Shown here: positions 37,339-45,870 of the stretch, one piece after another
How the letters are laid out: the number at the start of each line of letters is the position of its first letter
Numbering within the stretch: position 1 is the stretch's first letter
Assembly (NCBI GenBank): GCA_938008415.1
Contig: CALLKI010000009.1
Span: forward strand, 1-64,000
Source: an uncultured Luteimonas sp.
GTDB lineage: Bacteria > Pseudomonadota > Gammaproteobacteria > Xanthomonadales > Xanthomonadaceae
Direction: 5' to 3'
Length of the DNA stretch: 64,000 nt
Translations under genes and position numbers: made by a program
The notes under the pieces: model-generated
Database searches by the model: none
Seen by the model: the letters and a program-made list of their open reading frames with translations, nothing else
What the model was told of the DNA's origin: nothing

Positions 37339-38259
37339 ATGACGACGAAAAGCGTGGGCGCCAGCGCCGGCTGGCATTGGATCCTGCGGGCGGTGAACCT
37401 CGGCGGCAGCAACCCGAAGGCGGTCTTCGGCGGTGCGGCGCTGATGCTGGCGGTGGTGATCGTGGTCGCACTCGTGTTCGCCACGGCCGTGACCCTGCTC
37501 ATCCCGGGCACGGGGCCGGACGATGCGCCTTCCTTCGCCGCCAGCCTGCTGGTCACCCTGCCGATCCTGCTGGTGATGGCCTGCCTGATGGTCGGCTACC
37601 TGCGCCTGATCCACGCCGTCGAGAACGGGCAGCCGGCGTCGGCCACCGGCGTGTTCGCCGGCTTCGGCGACATGCGCACCTCGCTGCGCGCGATCGCCTT
37701 CATCCTGTTGCTGGCGATCGTGCAGAACGCGCTGATCCTCGGCCTGTTGTCCGTGCTCATGCCGGACATGGCGAAGTTCTACATGCAGGGCCTGCAACTG
37801 CCACCGGCGGACGGTGACGCGCAGCAGCTGCCTGCGCTGCCCTCCGGGTTCGGCGCCGGCCTGCTGCTGATCTGGCTGGTCGCGCTCGTGACCTACGCCG
37901 TGCAGGCCATCGGCACCGGCCAGATCGCGCTCGCCGGCCGCGGCGTGTTCGCCGCCATCGGCGACGGCCTGTCCGGCGCCTTCCGCAACCTGCCGGCGCT
38001 GCTGGTTCTGCTGGTGGTCGGCATCGCCGCCACGATCGCCGCGGGCCTGGCGCTGATGCTGCTGGCGATGCTGCTGATGCTGCTGTCGAAGCTGATCGGC
38101 GAATGGATCCTGGTCGTCCTCGGCGTGCCGCTGTATTTCGCCATCCTGCTGGCCGCCATCGTGATCGCGTTCGGGGTGATGTACCACCTGTGGCGCGACA
38201 TCTGCGGCGATTCCGCCACCGCGGTGCCGGCCACGCCCGACGACAGCATCGCGCTCTGA
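37339..38259 (+). CDS. BPSS1780-like multi-pass membrane protein, copy 1
   Basis: The 306-aa protein has about six hydrophobic helices and starts with the soluble motif 'VGASAGWHWILRAVNLGGSNPKAVFGGAAL'. A mid-loop GVFAGFGDMR and a later QIALAGRGVFAAIGDGL are conserved with the next gene. This resembles the BPSS1780 family of uncharacterised inner-membrane proteins. GGGGGAGAG lies about 6 bases before ATG 37339. A hairpin terminator follows, then a paralogous gene. Function is unknown. Confidence 0.8.
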   Translation: MTTKSVGASAGWHWILRAVNLGGSNPKAVFGGAALMLAVVIVVALVFATAVTLLIPGTGPDDAPSFAASLLVTLPILLVMACLMVGYLRLIHAVENGQPASATGVFAGFGDMRTSLRAIAFILLLAIVQNALILGLLSVLMPDMAKFYMQGLQLPPADGDAQQLPALPSGFGAGLLLIWLVALVTYAVQAIGTGQIALAGRGVFAAIGDGLSGAFRNLPALLVLLVVGIAATIAAGLALMLLAMLLMLLSKLIGEWILVVLGVPLYFAILLAAIVIAFGVMYHLWRDICGDSATAVPATPDDSIAL

Positions 38260-38291
38260 ACCACCGCCGCCGGGAACCGGCCCGGCAGCCG

Positions 38292-38323
38292 GACGGACGC
38301 CGCCCCTCCGGGCGGCGTCCGTC
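38292..38323 (+). terminator. hairpin terminator between the two paralogues
   Basis: A 14-bp perfect stem, GACGGACGCCGCCC (38292-38305) with GGGCGGCGTCCGTC (38310-38323), has a CTCC loop and is followed by GTTTG. It should stop transcription from copy 1 before copy 2. Confidence 0.65.
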
Positions 38324-38398
38324 GTTTGCGGCCTGCGGTACGATATCCACCGCCCGCCGAACGCCGGGCACGGGGCAGGGACGACCCGGGGAACAGGG

Positions 38399-39307
38399 AT
38401 GTCGACCAAACGCGTGGACGCCAGCGCCGGCTGGCATTGGATTGGACGTGCCGCGAGGCTTGCCGCCGGCCACCCGAAGGTGGTCCTGGGCGGCGCCGCG
38501 CTGCTGCCGCTCGGCGCATCCGCGTCCATGCTGCTGGCCGGCGCCGGTCCGGAATTGCTCGTTCCCGGCCCCGTTGCGGACGCCGCGGCCTCCTTCGCCG
38601 CCTGCCTGCTGCTCGTCGCACCGGCCCTGCTGGTCACGGCCTGCCTGACGGTCGGCTACCTCCGCCTGGTCCACGCCGTGGCCAACGGCCGCCGGGCATC
38701 GCCCGCCGGCGTGTTCGCCGGCTTCGGTGACATGCGCGCCCCGCTGCGCGTGATCGCCTTCACCCTGCTGGTGGCGGCCATCATGGCCGCGGTGCCGGTC
38801 GGCCTGCTGGCCCTGTCCGTCCCGCTGGCGCTGGTCGCGCAGGTCATGCCATTCCCGCCGGATGCGGATGGCGGGACGCGGATGCTGCTCCTGGTCGCCG
38901 GCTTCGGCACCGTCCTGCTGCTGGCGTGGCTGGCCGGCAGCATCGTCGGCTTTGCCGTGCTGTCCATCGGCATCGGCCAGATCGCGCTGGCCGGCCGCGG
39001 CGTGTCCGCCGCCATCGGGGATGGCCTGGCCGGCGCCTTGCGCAACCTGCCGGCGCTGCCGGTGCTGCTGGTGGTCGGCCTCGCCGCCGCGATCGCCACG
39101 GGCCTTGCACTGTTGCTGGCGGCAGTGCCGCTGTCGGAACCGGCCGGCGGCTGGAGCACGGTGGTCCCTGGCATGGTGCTGTATTGCGCGTTCATGGCCA
39201 CCGCGTGCGCGATCACCTGCGGCGTGATGTACCAGCTGTGGCGCGACGCCTGCGGCGAACCGGACACCACCGTGCCGGTCACGGCCGGAATTGGCGCCGG
39301 GTCCTGA
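38399..39307 (+). CDS. BPSS1780-like multi-pass membrane protein, copy 2
   Basis: The 302-aa product is a diverged tandem copy of the preceding protein: ASAGWHWIGRAARLAAGHPKVVLGGAAL, VGYLRLVHAVANGR, GVFAGFGDMR, QIALAGRGVSAAIGDGLAGALRNLPALPVLL and MYQLWRDACG align block by block. Hydrophobic helices are kept; the periplasmic loop after helix 1 and the segment around residues 130-165 differ most. A hairpin separates the genes, so each may have its own promoter. ATG 38399 matches the start of copy 1. Function is unknown. Confidence 0.8.
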   Translation: MSTKRVDASAGWHWIGRAARLAAGHPKVVLGGAALLPLGASASMLLAGAGPELLVPGPVADAAASFAACLLLVAPALLVTACLTVGYLRLVHAVANGRRASPAGVFAGFGDMRAPLRVIAFTLLVAAIMAAVPVGLLALSVPLALVAQVMPFPPDADGGTRMLLLVAGFGTVLLLAWLAGSIVGFAVLSIGIGQIALAGRGVSAAIGDGLAGALRNLPALPVLLVVGLAAAIATGLALLLAAVPLSEPAGGWSTVVPGMVLYCAFMATACAITCGVMYQLWRDACGEPDTTVPVTAGIGAGS

Positions 39308-39318
39308 TCCGCGCGCGT

Positions 39319-40008
39319 TTACGGCAGCGGGGGCAACAGCCGGTCGAGCGCCGCCCCCAGGGCGGCGTTCGCCGTTCCCAGCGTCCATCCCGCCGCCGCG
39401 ACCGCGGCCACCGCCTGCGCGGCGATCCACAGCTTCGCCCATGCGGGAAGCGCGTCTTCTTCAGGCTGCAGCACGCGCGTGGACGCGAGACGGTCGTGCA
39501 ATGCGAGGTGCGGCGGCGTGGCCGCAAGCAGGTGGCCGATGTTGAGCGTGAGCCACGACAGCAGGCCGGCCAGCTGGCGCAGCAACGCACGCGCCAGGCC
39601 GATCCGCCCGCCGTCCAGGCCGGTGACGCGCAGGCCAAGCAGGCCCTTGCCGGGCGTGCCCTGCAGCGGCGAGGCCTCGCACAGCGCGTGGTATGCCAGC
39701 GCCAGCGGCACGGCCAGCAGCAGCGGCGACCACACCGCGGCGGACACGGCCGCCGCAAGCTCGCGCACGCCCGCGCGCCAGGCATCGTCCGCGGGCAGGA
39801 TCCGTGCCAGCGCCGGCAGCGGCGCGTCCGCGCGCATCGCATCGAGCATGATCGCGGCCATCGTCGCGGACACCGCCTGCAATGCGTCGTCCGCCCGCGC
39901 GATCCCGGCGCGCACCGCGGGCAGGCAGGCCAGCGTCGCGACCGCCGCGCACAGGGCCGCGTCCAGCGACCAGGCCGCGTAGCGGCGCGCGAAGCCCGCG
40001 GGCTTCAT
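39319..40008 (-). CDS. RDD family membrane protein
   Basis: The 229-aa protein starts like RDD proteins (GFARRYAAWSLDAALCAAVATL, where the conserved Arg-Asp motif is RR...D) and has the family's second motif TPGKGLLGLRVTGLDG before the last helices. Function of the family is not settled; some are linked to ion transport. ATG 40008 overlaps the tatC stop by 4 bases (ATGA), which makes it the fourth gene of the tat operon. A role in protein export is inference from position. Confidence 0.8.
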   Translation of the reverse strand: MKPAGFARRYAAWSLDAALCAAVATLACLPAVRAGIARADDALQAVSATMAAIMLDAMRADAPLPALARILPADDAWRAGVRELAAAVSAAVWSPLLLAVPLALAYHALCEASPLQGTPGKGLLGLRVTGLDGGRIGLARALLRQLAGLLSWLTLNIGHLLAATPPHLALHDRLASTRVLQPEEDALPAWAKLWIAAQAVAAVAAAGWTLGTANAALGAALDRLLPPLP

Positions 40009-40772
40009 TGCCTGCCTTCGGCTCCTTCGTCACGGCCACGCCTGCGCGCCAGCGCGCGCGCGGCGAGGATCCCGGCCTCGTACAGCAGGCACATCGGGAT
40101 CGCCAGCATCAGTTGCGAGACCACGTCCGGCGGCGTGATCACCGCGGCCACGATGAACACCCCGACGATGGCGTAGCCGCGCCACTCGCGCAGCTGCTCC
40201 GGCGTCACCCAGCCGAGCAGCACCAGGATCACCAGCGCCACCGGCAGCTCGAAGCTGATGCCGAAGGCCAGGAAGATCACCAGCACGAAGTTCAGGTAGG
40301 CGTTGATGTCGGTCATCATCGCCACGCCCGCCGGGGTGATGTGGGTCAGGAACGCGAACACCGCCGGCAGCACGACGAAGAACGCGAACGCGCAACCGGC
40401 GTAGAACAGCACCACCGAGGACACCAGCAGCGGCAGCGCGAGCCTCTTCTCGCGCCGGTACAGGCCGGGCGCGACGAACGCCCAGGCCTGGTACAGCAGC
40501 CACGGCGTGGACAGCAGCAGCGCGACGAAGAACGCCAGCTTCAGCGGCGCGAAGAACGGCGAGGCCACCTCCACCGCGATCAGGTGCGCGCCCTCGGGCA
40601 GCTTCTCCAGCAGCGGGCGGGCGAACCAGCCGTACAGGCGGTTGGCGAACGGCAGCAGCGCGAGCAGCACCAGGCCGAACCCGGCCAGCGCGCGCAGCAG
40701 CCGCATGCGCAGCTCGACCAGATGTTCGACCAGGGTGGCCTCGCCGGTGTCGTCTTCAGCGCTGGCGGCCAT
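40005..40772 (-). CDS. tatC: TatC, twin-arginine translocase core subunit
   Basis: TatC recognises twin-arginine signal peptides and forms the core of the Tat translocase. The 255-aa protein shows the conserved N-terminal 'LVEHLVELRMRLLRAL' with the Glu and Arg of the signal-binding site, six membrane helices, the loop LYRREKRLALPLLVSS and FGISFELPVALVILV. ATG 40772 gives the normal N-terminus; a longer upstream frame is arginine-rich noise. The start lies 17 bases inside the end of tatB, so the genes overlap. Confidence 0.96.
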   Translation of the reverse strand: MAASAEDDTGEATLVEHLVELRMRLLRALAGFGLVLLALLPFANRLYGWFARPLLEKLPEGAHLIAVEVASPFFAPLKLAFFVALLLSTPWLLYQAWAFVAPGLYRREKRLALPLLVSSVVLFYAGCAFAFFVVLPAVFAFLTHITPAGVAMMTDINAYLNFVLVIFLAFGISFELPVALVILVLLGWVTPEQLREWRGYAIVGVFIVAAVITPPDVVSQLMLAIPMCLLYEAGILAARALARRRGRDEGAEGRQ

Positions 40773-41220
40773 CTTCGCCTTCCGTCCCGTCGTGCGTGCC
40801 GGTCCCGCGCCCTGCGTCCGGGGCCTGCTCCAGCAGGTCCGGCTGGCGCGGCGCCGGGCCGGCTCCAACGTCCCCGTCGCGCGTGGCGCCCGCTTCCGGC
40901 GCCACCTCCCGGCGCAGGGCCTCGGCCTCGCGGCGCGCCTGCGCCTCGGCCTCGCGCACCTGCTTCTCCACGTCGCGCGCGCCGGCCTCGATGCTGCGGC
41001 CGGCCTCCTCCACTTCGCGCCTGGCCGCCTGCAGGTTGCGCCTGAGTTCCTCGGCGGCCAGTTCGCGCTCCAGCTCCGCCTTCACCGAGTACCACTGGGC
41101 ACGCGCGCGTCGCACCCACAGCCCGGCGAAGCGCGCCGCCTTCGGCAGCCGCTCCGGGCCGAGCACGACCAGGGCGACCACCGCGATCACCAGCAGTTCT
41201 GAAAAGCCGATGTCGAACAT
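40756..41220 (-). CDS. tatB: TatB, twin-arginine translocase subunit
   Basis: The 154-aa protein has the TatB layout: a short membrane helix with the conserved Glu and Pro (FDIGFSELLVIAVVALVVLGPERLPKAAR), an amphipathic helix, then a long charged coiled coil (AAEELRRNLQAARREVEEAGRSIEAGARDVEKQV) and a disordered acidic tail. TatB joins TatC in the receptor complex. Its start is 10 bases after the tatA stop and its end overlaps tatC, as expected in a tight operon. Confidence 0.95.
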   Translation of the reverse strand: MFDIGFSELLVIAVVALVVLGPERLPKAARFAGLWVRRARAQWYSVKAELERELAAEELRRNLQAARREVEEAGRSIEAGARDVEKQVREAEAQARREAEALRREVAPEAGATRDGDVGAGPAPRQPDLLEQAPDAGRGTGTHDGTEGEDGRQR

Positions 41221-41230
41221 GCGTCGCGCG

Positions 41231-41458
41231 TCAGCGCGGGGCGTTGTCGTCCTGGCGGGTCCTGCTGGCGTCGTTGCCGGCCTTGTCCGACTGGTCGTCG
41301 AGCGCCCTGGGGGGCTTGTCGTCGTCGCTCAGGCCCTTCTTGAAGCCCTTGACCGCCTCGCCCAGGTCCCGTCCGGCGTTGCGCAGGCGCCCGGTGCCGA
41401 ACACCAGCAGGACGACCACCAGCACGATGATCCAATGCCAGATGCTGAAACTGCCCAT
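41231..41458 (-). CDS. tatA: TatA, twin-arginine translocase pore subunit
   Basis: The 75-aa protein begins SIWHWIIVLVVVLLVFGTGRLRNAGRDLGEAVKGFKKGL, the membrane helix, FGTGRL hinge and amphipathic helix that define TatA. The short polar tail is typical. TatA multimerises to let folded substrates cross. It is the first gene of tatA-tatB-tatC-RDD. A -10-like TATCCT lies near 41494 on the minus strand, giving a leader of about 30 bases. Confidence 0.95.
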   Translation of the reverse strand: MGSFSIWHWIIVLVVVLLVFGTGRLRNAGRDLGEAVKGFKKGLSDDDKPPRALDDQSDKAGNDASRTRQDDNAPR

Positions 41459-41542
41459 TTCGTCGAGACCCGCCGGAAAAGGAAGGGCGCTCAGGATAGC
41501 GCACCGCGGCGGAAAGGCACGGTGCGCATGGTCACGGGGGGA

Positions 41543-42406
41543 TCAGGGCGTGTCCGGCAGCGGCTCGGCCACCACCGGGCCGTCCTCGACCGGCTGGAAC
41601 GGCGTCGGCTGCGCCTCCTGCGCCGCCGGGGCCGGCCGGGGGGCCACGGCCGCGGAGTCCCGGCCCGGGGCGACGGGGGCGCGGGCGGCCGAGCCGCGTG
41701 CCGCGCGCGCGATCGCGGTGGCCTCCTCGAGGCGGTCGCGGAAGTCGACCACCGCGCCGGAGGGCGCCTTCGGCGCGCGGCCCTCGAAGATCATCCGCGG
41801 CGTCGCGCCGCGGCCGTAGACCGCCTCGTTGGCCTTGTCGTCGATGGTCAACGCGGCGCCGTCCAGCGCCACGCCGGCGAACAGGCCGCGCGCGCGCGAC
41901 CACGACCAGATCTCGGCCTTGAGCTGGCCATCGGTGGCGGCGCTGGCGTTGCGGCCGACCGGACCGGCGGCGACGCCGGCGTCGGCACCGAGGGTGATCT
42001 TGCCGTTGACGATCGATTCGAGGCTGCGGTCGTTGCGGAACACCAGCACGACGTCGGCCGACTGCACGCCGGCCTGGAAACCGACGCTGCCGCCGGTCAG
42101 CCGGACGAAGCTCGGGTTCGACCAGGTGCCGTCGGGCGACTTCACCGACATCAGGCCCTGGCCGTGGCGCCCCCCCAGGCCGAGCGCGAGCTTGATCGTG
42201 TCGGGCACCACCACGATCGCCCTGGCCTCGTCGAGCAGCTTGTCGGGGATGGCCGATTCCGGGATCGCCTGGATCTCGGTCAGCACGCGCACCGCGTTGC
42301 GCGCGCGCCCGTCCTCGCGCGGGCCGGCCTGGGCGCTTCCCGCGGCCACGGCAAGGGCGGCGGCCAGCGCGGCCGCGCGGAGGAGATTCGTTCGGCGAAG
42401 GAACAT
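41543..42406 (-). CDS. SYLF-domain (Ysc84-like) secreted protein
   Basis: The 287-aa protein has a signal peptide (MFLRRTNLLRAAALAAALAVAAGSAQA) and then a SYLF domain: AIPDKLLDEARAIVVVPDTIKLALGLGGRHGQGLMSVK, followed by SVGFQAGVQSADVVLVFRN and LGADAGVAAGPVGRNASA, with GLFAGVALDGAAL near its end. The C-terminal 50 residues are Ala/Pro-rich. SYLF domains bind membranes or lipids in eukaryotes; the bacterial role is not known. AAGGAGT ahead of ATG 42406 fixes the start. A shared promoter zone with the divergent hemH is likely. Confidence 0.87.
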   Translation of the reverse strand: MFLRRTNLLRAAALAAALAVAAGSAQAGPREDGRARNAVRVLTEIQAIPESAIPDKLLDEARAIVVVPDTIKLALGLGGRHGQGLMSVKSPDGTWSNPSFVRLTGGSVGFQAGVQSADVVLVFRNDRSLESIVNGKITLGADAGVAAGPVGRNASAATDGQLKAEIWSWSRARGLFAGVALDGAALTIDDKANEAVYGRGATPRMIFEGRAPKAPSGAVVDFRDRLEEATAIARAARGSAARAPVAPGRDSAAVAPRPAPAAQEAQPTPFQPVEDGPVVAEPLPDTP

Positions 42407-42548
42407 CGGGGGACTCCTTGGGGTGTCGTGCCATGGGCGGCCGCGCCGGCGCGCCGCGTCATGGGCGCAGGCTATGCGCCGCGGCATGAATCGGCGATGA
42501 GTTCGCCGCCATTCGCCCGCGCGTGCCGTGCCTGTCATGCTATTGCGC

Positions 42549-43523
42549 ATGGACAGCTCTTCCCACCCCGCCGACGCCACCGTCGTGGTCGTCAACCTCG
42601 GCACGCCGGACGCCCCGACGCCGGAGGCCGTGCGCCGCTACCTTTCCCAGTTCCTCGGCGACCCGCGCGTGGTCCAGATCCCGCGCCTGCTGTGGTGGCC
42701 GCTGCTGCATGGACTGATCCTGCCCCTGCGCTCGCGCCGCGTGGCCGGGAAGTACGCGCAGATCTGGCTCGACGGCGGTTCACCGCTGGCGGTCCACACC
42801 CGCGACCTGGCCACCGGCATCCAGGCGCGCCTGCCGGGCGTGCGCGTGCTGCACGCGATGCGCTACGGCGAGCCCGCGCTGGGAAACGTGCTGCGCGGAC
42901 TGCGTGACGCGGGCACCGGCCGGGTGCTGGTGCTGCCGCTGTACCCGCAGTACTCCACCACCACCACCGCCTCGGTCGCGGACCTGTGCGCGCGCGAAGC
43001 CGGGCCGATGCGGGTCGAACTCATCGACAGCTACGCGTCCGACCCCGCCTGGGTCGAGGCGGTCGCCGCCTCCGTGCGCGGCCACTGGCAGGCGCACGGC
43101 CGCGGCGGGATGCTGCTGTTCTCGTTCCACGGCATCCCGCAACGGCTGGTGGACGCCGGCGACCCGTACCAGGAGCAGTGCCGGCTCAGCGCCGGGCTGA
43201 TCGCCGGTGCCCTGGGCCTGGCCCCGGACCGGTGGCGCGTCACCTTCCAGTCGCGCTTCGGCCGCGAACGCTGGCTGGAACCTGCCACCGACGCCACCCT
43301 GCGCGAACTGGCCGCCGCAGGCGTGCGCGAGGTGGACGTGGTCTGCCCCGGCTTCGCCTGCGACTGCCTGGAGACGCTGGAGGAAATCGCGATCCAGAAC
43401 GCCGGACTGTTCCGCGAGGCCGGCGGCGCCACGCTGCGCTACATCCCCTGCCTCAACGCCTCGCCCGCGCACGCCGACGCGCTCGCGTCGCTGCTCGCCC
43501 GGCACCTGGACCGCCTGCACTGA
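42549..43523 (+). CDS. hemH: ferrochelatase
   Basis: HemH inserts ferrous iron into protoporphyrin IX, the last step of heme synthesis. The 324-aa protein shows VVVVNLGTPDAPTPEAVRRYLSQFLGDPRVV, the substrate helix, VLPLYPQYSTTTTAS, the catalytic His in LLFSFHGIPQRLVDAGDPY, and the acidic metal site near VVCPGFACDCLETLEEI. I prefer ATG 42549 (MDSSSHPADATVVVV); in-frame ATG 42537 is possible. An alpha/beta hydrolase gene starts 2 bases after the stop, so they form one transcript. Confidence 0.96.
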   Translation: MDSSSHPADATVVVVNLGTPDAPTPEAVRRYLSQFLGDPRVVQIPRLLWWPLLHGLILPLRSRRVAGKYAQIWLDGGSPLAVHTRDLATGIQARLPGVRVLHAMRYGEPALGNVLRGLRDAGTGRVLVLPLYPQYSTTTTASVADLCAREAGPMRVELIDSYASDPAWVEAVAASVRGHWQAHGRGGMLLFSFHGIPQRLVDAGDPYQEQCRLSAGLIAGALGLAPDRWRVTFQSRFGRERWLEPATDATLRELAAAGVREVDVVCPGFACDCLETLEEIAIQNAGLFREAGGATLRYIPCLNASPAHADALASLLARHLDRLH

Positions 43524-43525
43524 CC

Positions 43526-44371
43526 ATGCGCGAGTTCGAACTGGAGATTCCCCTCGGCACGATCCGCGGGCTGCGCTGGGGCGAACCCGGCATGCCCCGC
43601 GTGCTGGCGCTGCACGGCTGGCTGGACAACGCCGCCAGCTTCGTGCCGCTGGCGCCGCTGCTGCCCGGGCTCGACCTGGTCGCGCCCGACCTGCCCGGCC
43701 ACGGTCGGAGCACGCACCTGCCGCCCGGCACCGACTACACGTACATCGGCGCGCTGCAGGAGATCCTCGACATCGCCGACGCGCTGGGCTGGGAGCGGTT
43801 CTCGATCCTGGGCCACTCGCGCGGCGCGGGCCTGGGCAGCCTGCTGGCGGCCGCCTGCCCGGAACGGGTCGAACGGCTGGTCGCGATCGAGGCCCTTGGC
43901 GCGCTCGCCGAACCGCCGGAGGCGCTGGTGCCGCGCATGCGCAAGGCGCTGCACGCCTCGCGCCAGGTCCGGCACAAGCGCCTGCGCGTGTTCCCGGACC
44001 TCGATGCCTGCGTGCAGGCACGGATGCAGGCCGGCGGGCTGGACGAGGCCCCGGCGCGGCTGCTGGTCGAACGCGGCACCCGGGCGGTCGAAGGCGGCTA
44101 CGTCTGGAGCAGCGACCCGCGCCTGACCGTGCCGGCGCCGGCGCGGATGACCGCGGAGCAGGTGGACGCGCTGGTGCGCGGCATCGAGTGCCCGGTGCGG
44201 GTGATCTACGCCTCGCCGCCGCAGCCCTACCTGCCCGAGCCGGAACGCAGCCGCCGCGCGGCCCTGCTCCCCCGGGGTGACCTCGTGGTCATCCCCGGCG
44301 GCCACCACCTGCACATGGAGCGTCCCGCCGAGGTCGCCGCGGCGATCGGCGATTTCTTCACCGCGGGCTGA
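43526..44371 (+). CDS. alpha/beta hydrolase
   Basis: The 281-aa protein has the canonical fold: oxyanion region LALHGWLDNAASF, the nucleophile elbow GHSRGAG, and a C-terminal catalytic His in GGHHLHMERP. It resembles the serine hydrolase/MhpC-like group (as in eukaryotic SERHL proteins). The substrate is unknown. It starts 2 bases after hemH, so co-translation is likely, but a direct role in heme metabolism is not implied. It converges with a lipoprotein gene 21 bases on. Confidence 0.85.
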   Translation: MREFELEIPLGTIRGLRWGEPGMPRVLALHGWLDNAASFVPLAPLLPGLDLVAPDLPGHGRSTHLPPGTDYTYIGALQEILDIADALGWERFSILGHSRGAGLGSLLAAACPERVERLVAIEALGALAEPPEALVPRMRKALHASRQVRHKRLRVFPDLDACVQARMQAGGLDEAPARLLVERGTRAVEGGYVWSSDPRLTVPAPARMTAEQVDALVRGIECPVRVIYASPPQPYLPEPERSRRAALLPRGDLVVIPGGHHLHMERPAEVAAAIGDFFTAG

Positions 44372-44392
44372 GCGGCGCCGCGGCGCGGGCCG

Positions 44393-44932
44393 TCACTGCC
44401 GTTCCTTGCGCAGCTGCACGCTCACCTGCACGGAGTCGCCATCCTCGCCGAAGCTCAGCATCGCCTCGCGCCTGTCGCCGTCCGCGCCCTTCTCGAAGGC
44501 CAGCATCGCGCTGTCGGCCGAGTGCTGCATGGCCACGGTCTCCTTCCAGCCCTGCTCGGCCATCCGTTTGCGCGCATCGGCGAACAGCGCGGTCACCTTC
44601 CCCGGCGCGCGCATTCCGACCACGCTGACGCCCTGCAGGTCCATCACGCTGTTCACGGTGTAGCCGTCCGGCAGGTACACGTCCCCGGGGAAGTCCTCCG
44701 GCAGTGGCAGCGCGTCCCCGCCCTGCACCACCATCTCCCCGTCCGCGGTCTTGAACACGACCTTGTCGCCGTCGCGGTCGACCTTGACCTTGCCTCCGGT
44801 GGCGGCCTCCATCGCGGCCCCGGTCATGCTGTCGGCGGCGCGCTGGCAACCGGGCAGCAGGAGGCAGGCAAGCAGTCCGCCGGCGAGGACGGGGAACAAG
44901 CGGGCAGATACGGCGCGTGGCATGCTGGACAT
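44393..44932 (-). CDS. hypothetical lipoprotein
   Basis: The 179-aa product has a lipoprotein signal peptide ending in LLLPGC (Cys29). The mature part contains KVKVDRDGDKVVFKTADGEMVVQGG (a short beta hairpin-like repeat), 'LPEDFPGDVYLPDGYTVNSVMDLQG' and a final beta segment. This layout resembles uncharacterised periplasmic lipoproteins of Xanthomonadaceae. GGAAGG about 6 bases before ATG 44932 fixes the start. Function is unknown. Confidence 0.75.
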   Translation of the reverse strand: MSSMPRAVSARLFPVLAGGLLACLLLPGCQRAADSMTGAAMEAATGGKVKVDRDGDKVVFKTADGEMVVQGGDALPLPEDFPGDVYLPDGYTVNSVMDLQGVSVVGMRAPGKVTALFADARKRMAEQGWKETVAMQHSADSAMLAFEKGADGDRREAMLSFGEDGDSVQVSVQLRKERQ

Positions 44933-45047
44933 GGCGACCTTCCGGGAAATGCGTGGACCAGGGGGCCGGAAGCCGCCCTTCCGGCCTCCGGCACTGTTCC
45001 TGTCATCCAGCTACGCAAATCCCGGCGCCGGCCGGACAGCCACCGGC

Positions 45048-45833
45048 TCAGCCCAGCAGGGCCAGCAGCGCCGCCTTCAACCGCCGGCCCTCGGCATGGA
45101 AGTAGTCGCGTGCCTCGCGCCAGTCGGGGCAGCGTGCCTCCACCTCCCGCCAGAACCGGCGCGAATGGTCGGGATGGATCAGGTGGCACAGCTCGTGGAC
45201 CAGCACATACTCGAACGCGGAGGGACGGCCCAGCACCAGCGCCAGGTCCAGGGTAAGCGTGCCGTCGGGCGCCAGCGAGCCCCACTGCGAGGACATCACC
45301 CGCAGGCGGATGCGCGAGGGCGGGTGCGGCAGGCCGGGCAGGTACTTCGGCAGCCACGCGGCGATGTCGGCGCGCGCTTCCGCCTCGTAGAAGTCGCGCA
45401 GGATGCGGCCGACCGCGGCGTCGCCGGCGCGGGGCGGCAGTTGCAGGGTGACGGTGTCGCCCTCGCGCCAGGCACGCGCGCAGCGTCCCCCGGCCCAGCG
45501 CAGCGGCACCTGGCGGTCGCGCAGCAGCAGCGAGGTGCTCTCGCCGCGGACCAGCGGCTCGACGCGGTCGCGCACGCGCGCGACCTGCTCGGTCAGCCAG
45601 TCGCGGTGCTGGGACAGGAAGCGGTCGCCGGACGCCAGGCTCGCGCGCGGCGGCAACGTCAGCCGCGGGCCGCGCTCGCCCACGGTCAGTCGCAGACGCT
45701 TGGCGCGCGGATCGCGCACGCGCAGCACGTCGATGCGGCGGCCATCGGACAGCACGAACGGGATCGAGTCGCGCTGCAGGCCGTCCGTCTTCGGCGTCGG
45801 TCGCGGGGGAAGCAGTCGGAACAGGGACGGCAT
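45048..45833 (-). CDS. YgjP-like (DUF45) zinc metallopeptidase
   Basis: The 261-aa protein has the DUF45/YgjP layout: a beta-rich N-terminal half (RAKRLRLTVGERGPRLTLPPRASLA), the 'WGSLAPDGTLTLDLALVLGRPSAFEYVLVHELCHLIHPDHSRRFW' core with zinc motif HELCH (213-217) and a third His in HSRRFW, and a helical end. The conserved Cys and SQWGS segment also fit. The physiological substrate is unknown. ATG 45833 follows a TAGAAT hexamer by 6 bases. It lies 37 bases after rdgC on the same strand. Confidence 0.88.
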   Translation of the reverse strand: MPSLFRLLPPRPTPKTDGLQRDSIPFVLSDGRRIDVLRVRDPRAKRLRLTVGERGPRLTLPPRASLASGDRFLSQHRDWLTEQVARVRDRVEPLVRGESTSLLLRDRQVPLRWAGGRCARAWREGDTVTLQLPPRAGDAAVGRILRDFYEAEARADIAAWLPKYLPGLPHPPSRIRLRVMSSQWGSLAPDGTLTLDLALVLGRPSAFEYVLVHELCHLIHPDHSRRFWREVEARCPDWREARDYFHAEGRRLKAALLALLG

Positions 45834-45839
45834 GGAGGG

Positions 45840-45845
45840 ATTCTA
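45840..45845 (-). promoter_or_regulatory. -10-like hexamer of YgjP-like peptidase (leaderless start)
   Basis: TAGAAT on the minus strand (five of six positions) ends 6 bases before ATG 45833. No Shine-Dalgarno sequence is present. Confidence 0.45.
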
Positions 45846-45870
45846 GTGGACGGCGGCTCGCATCCGCCGC

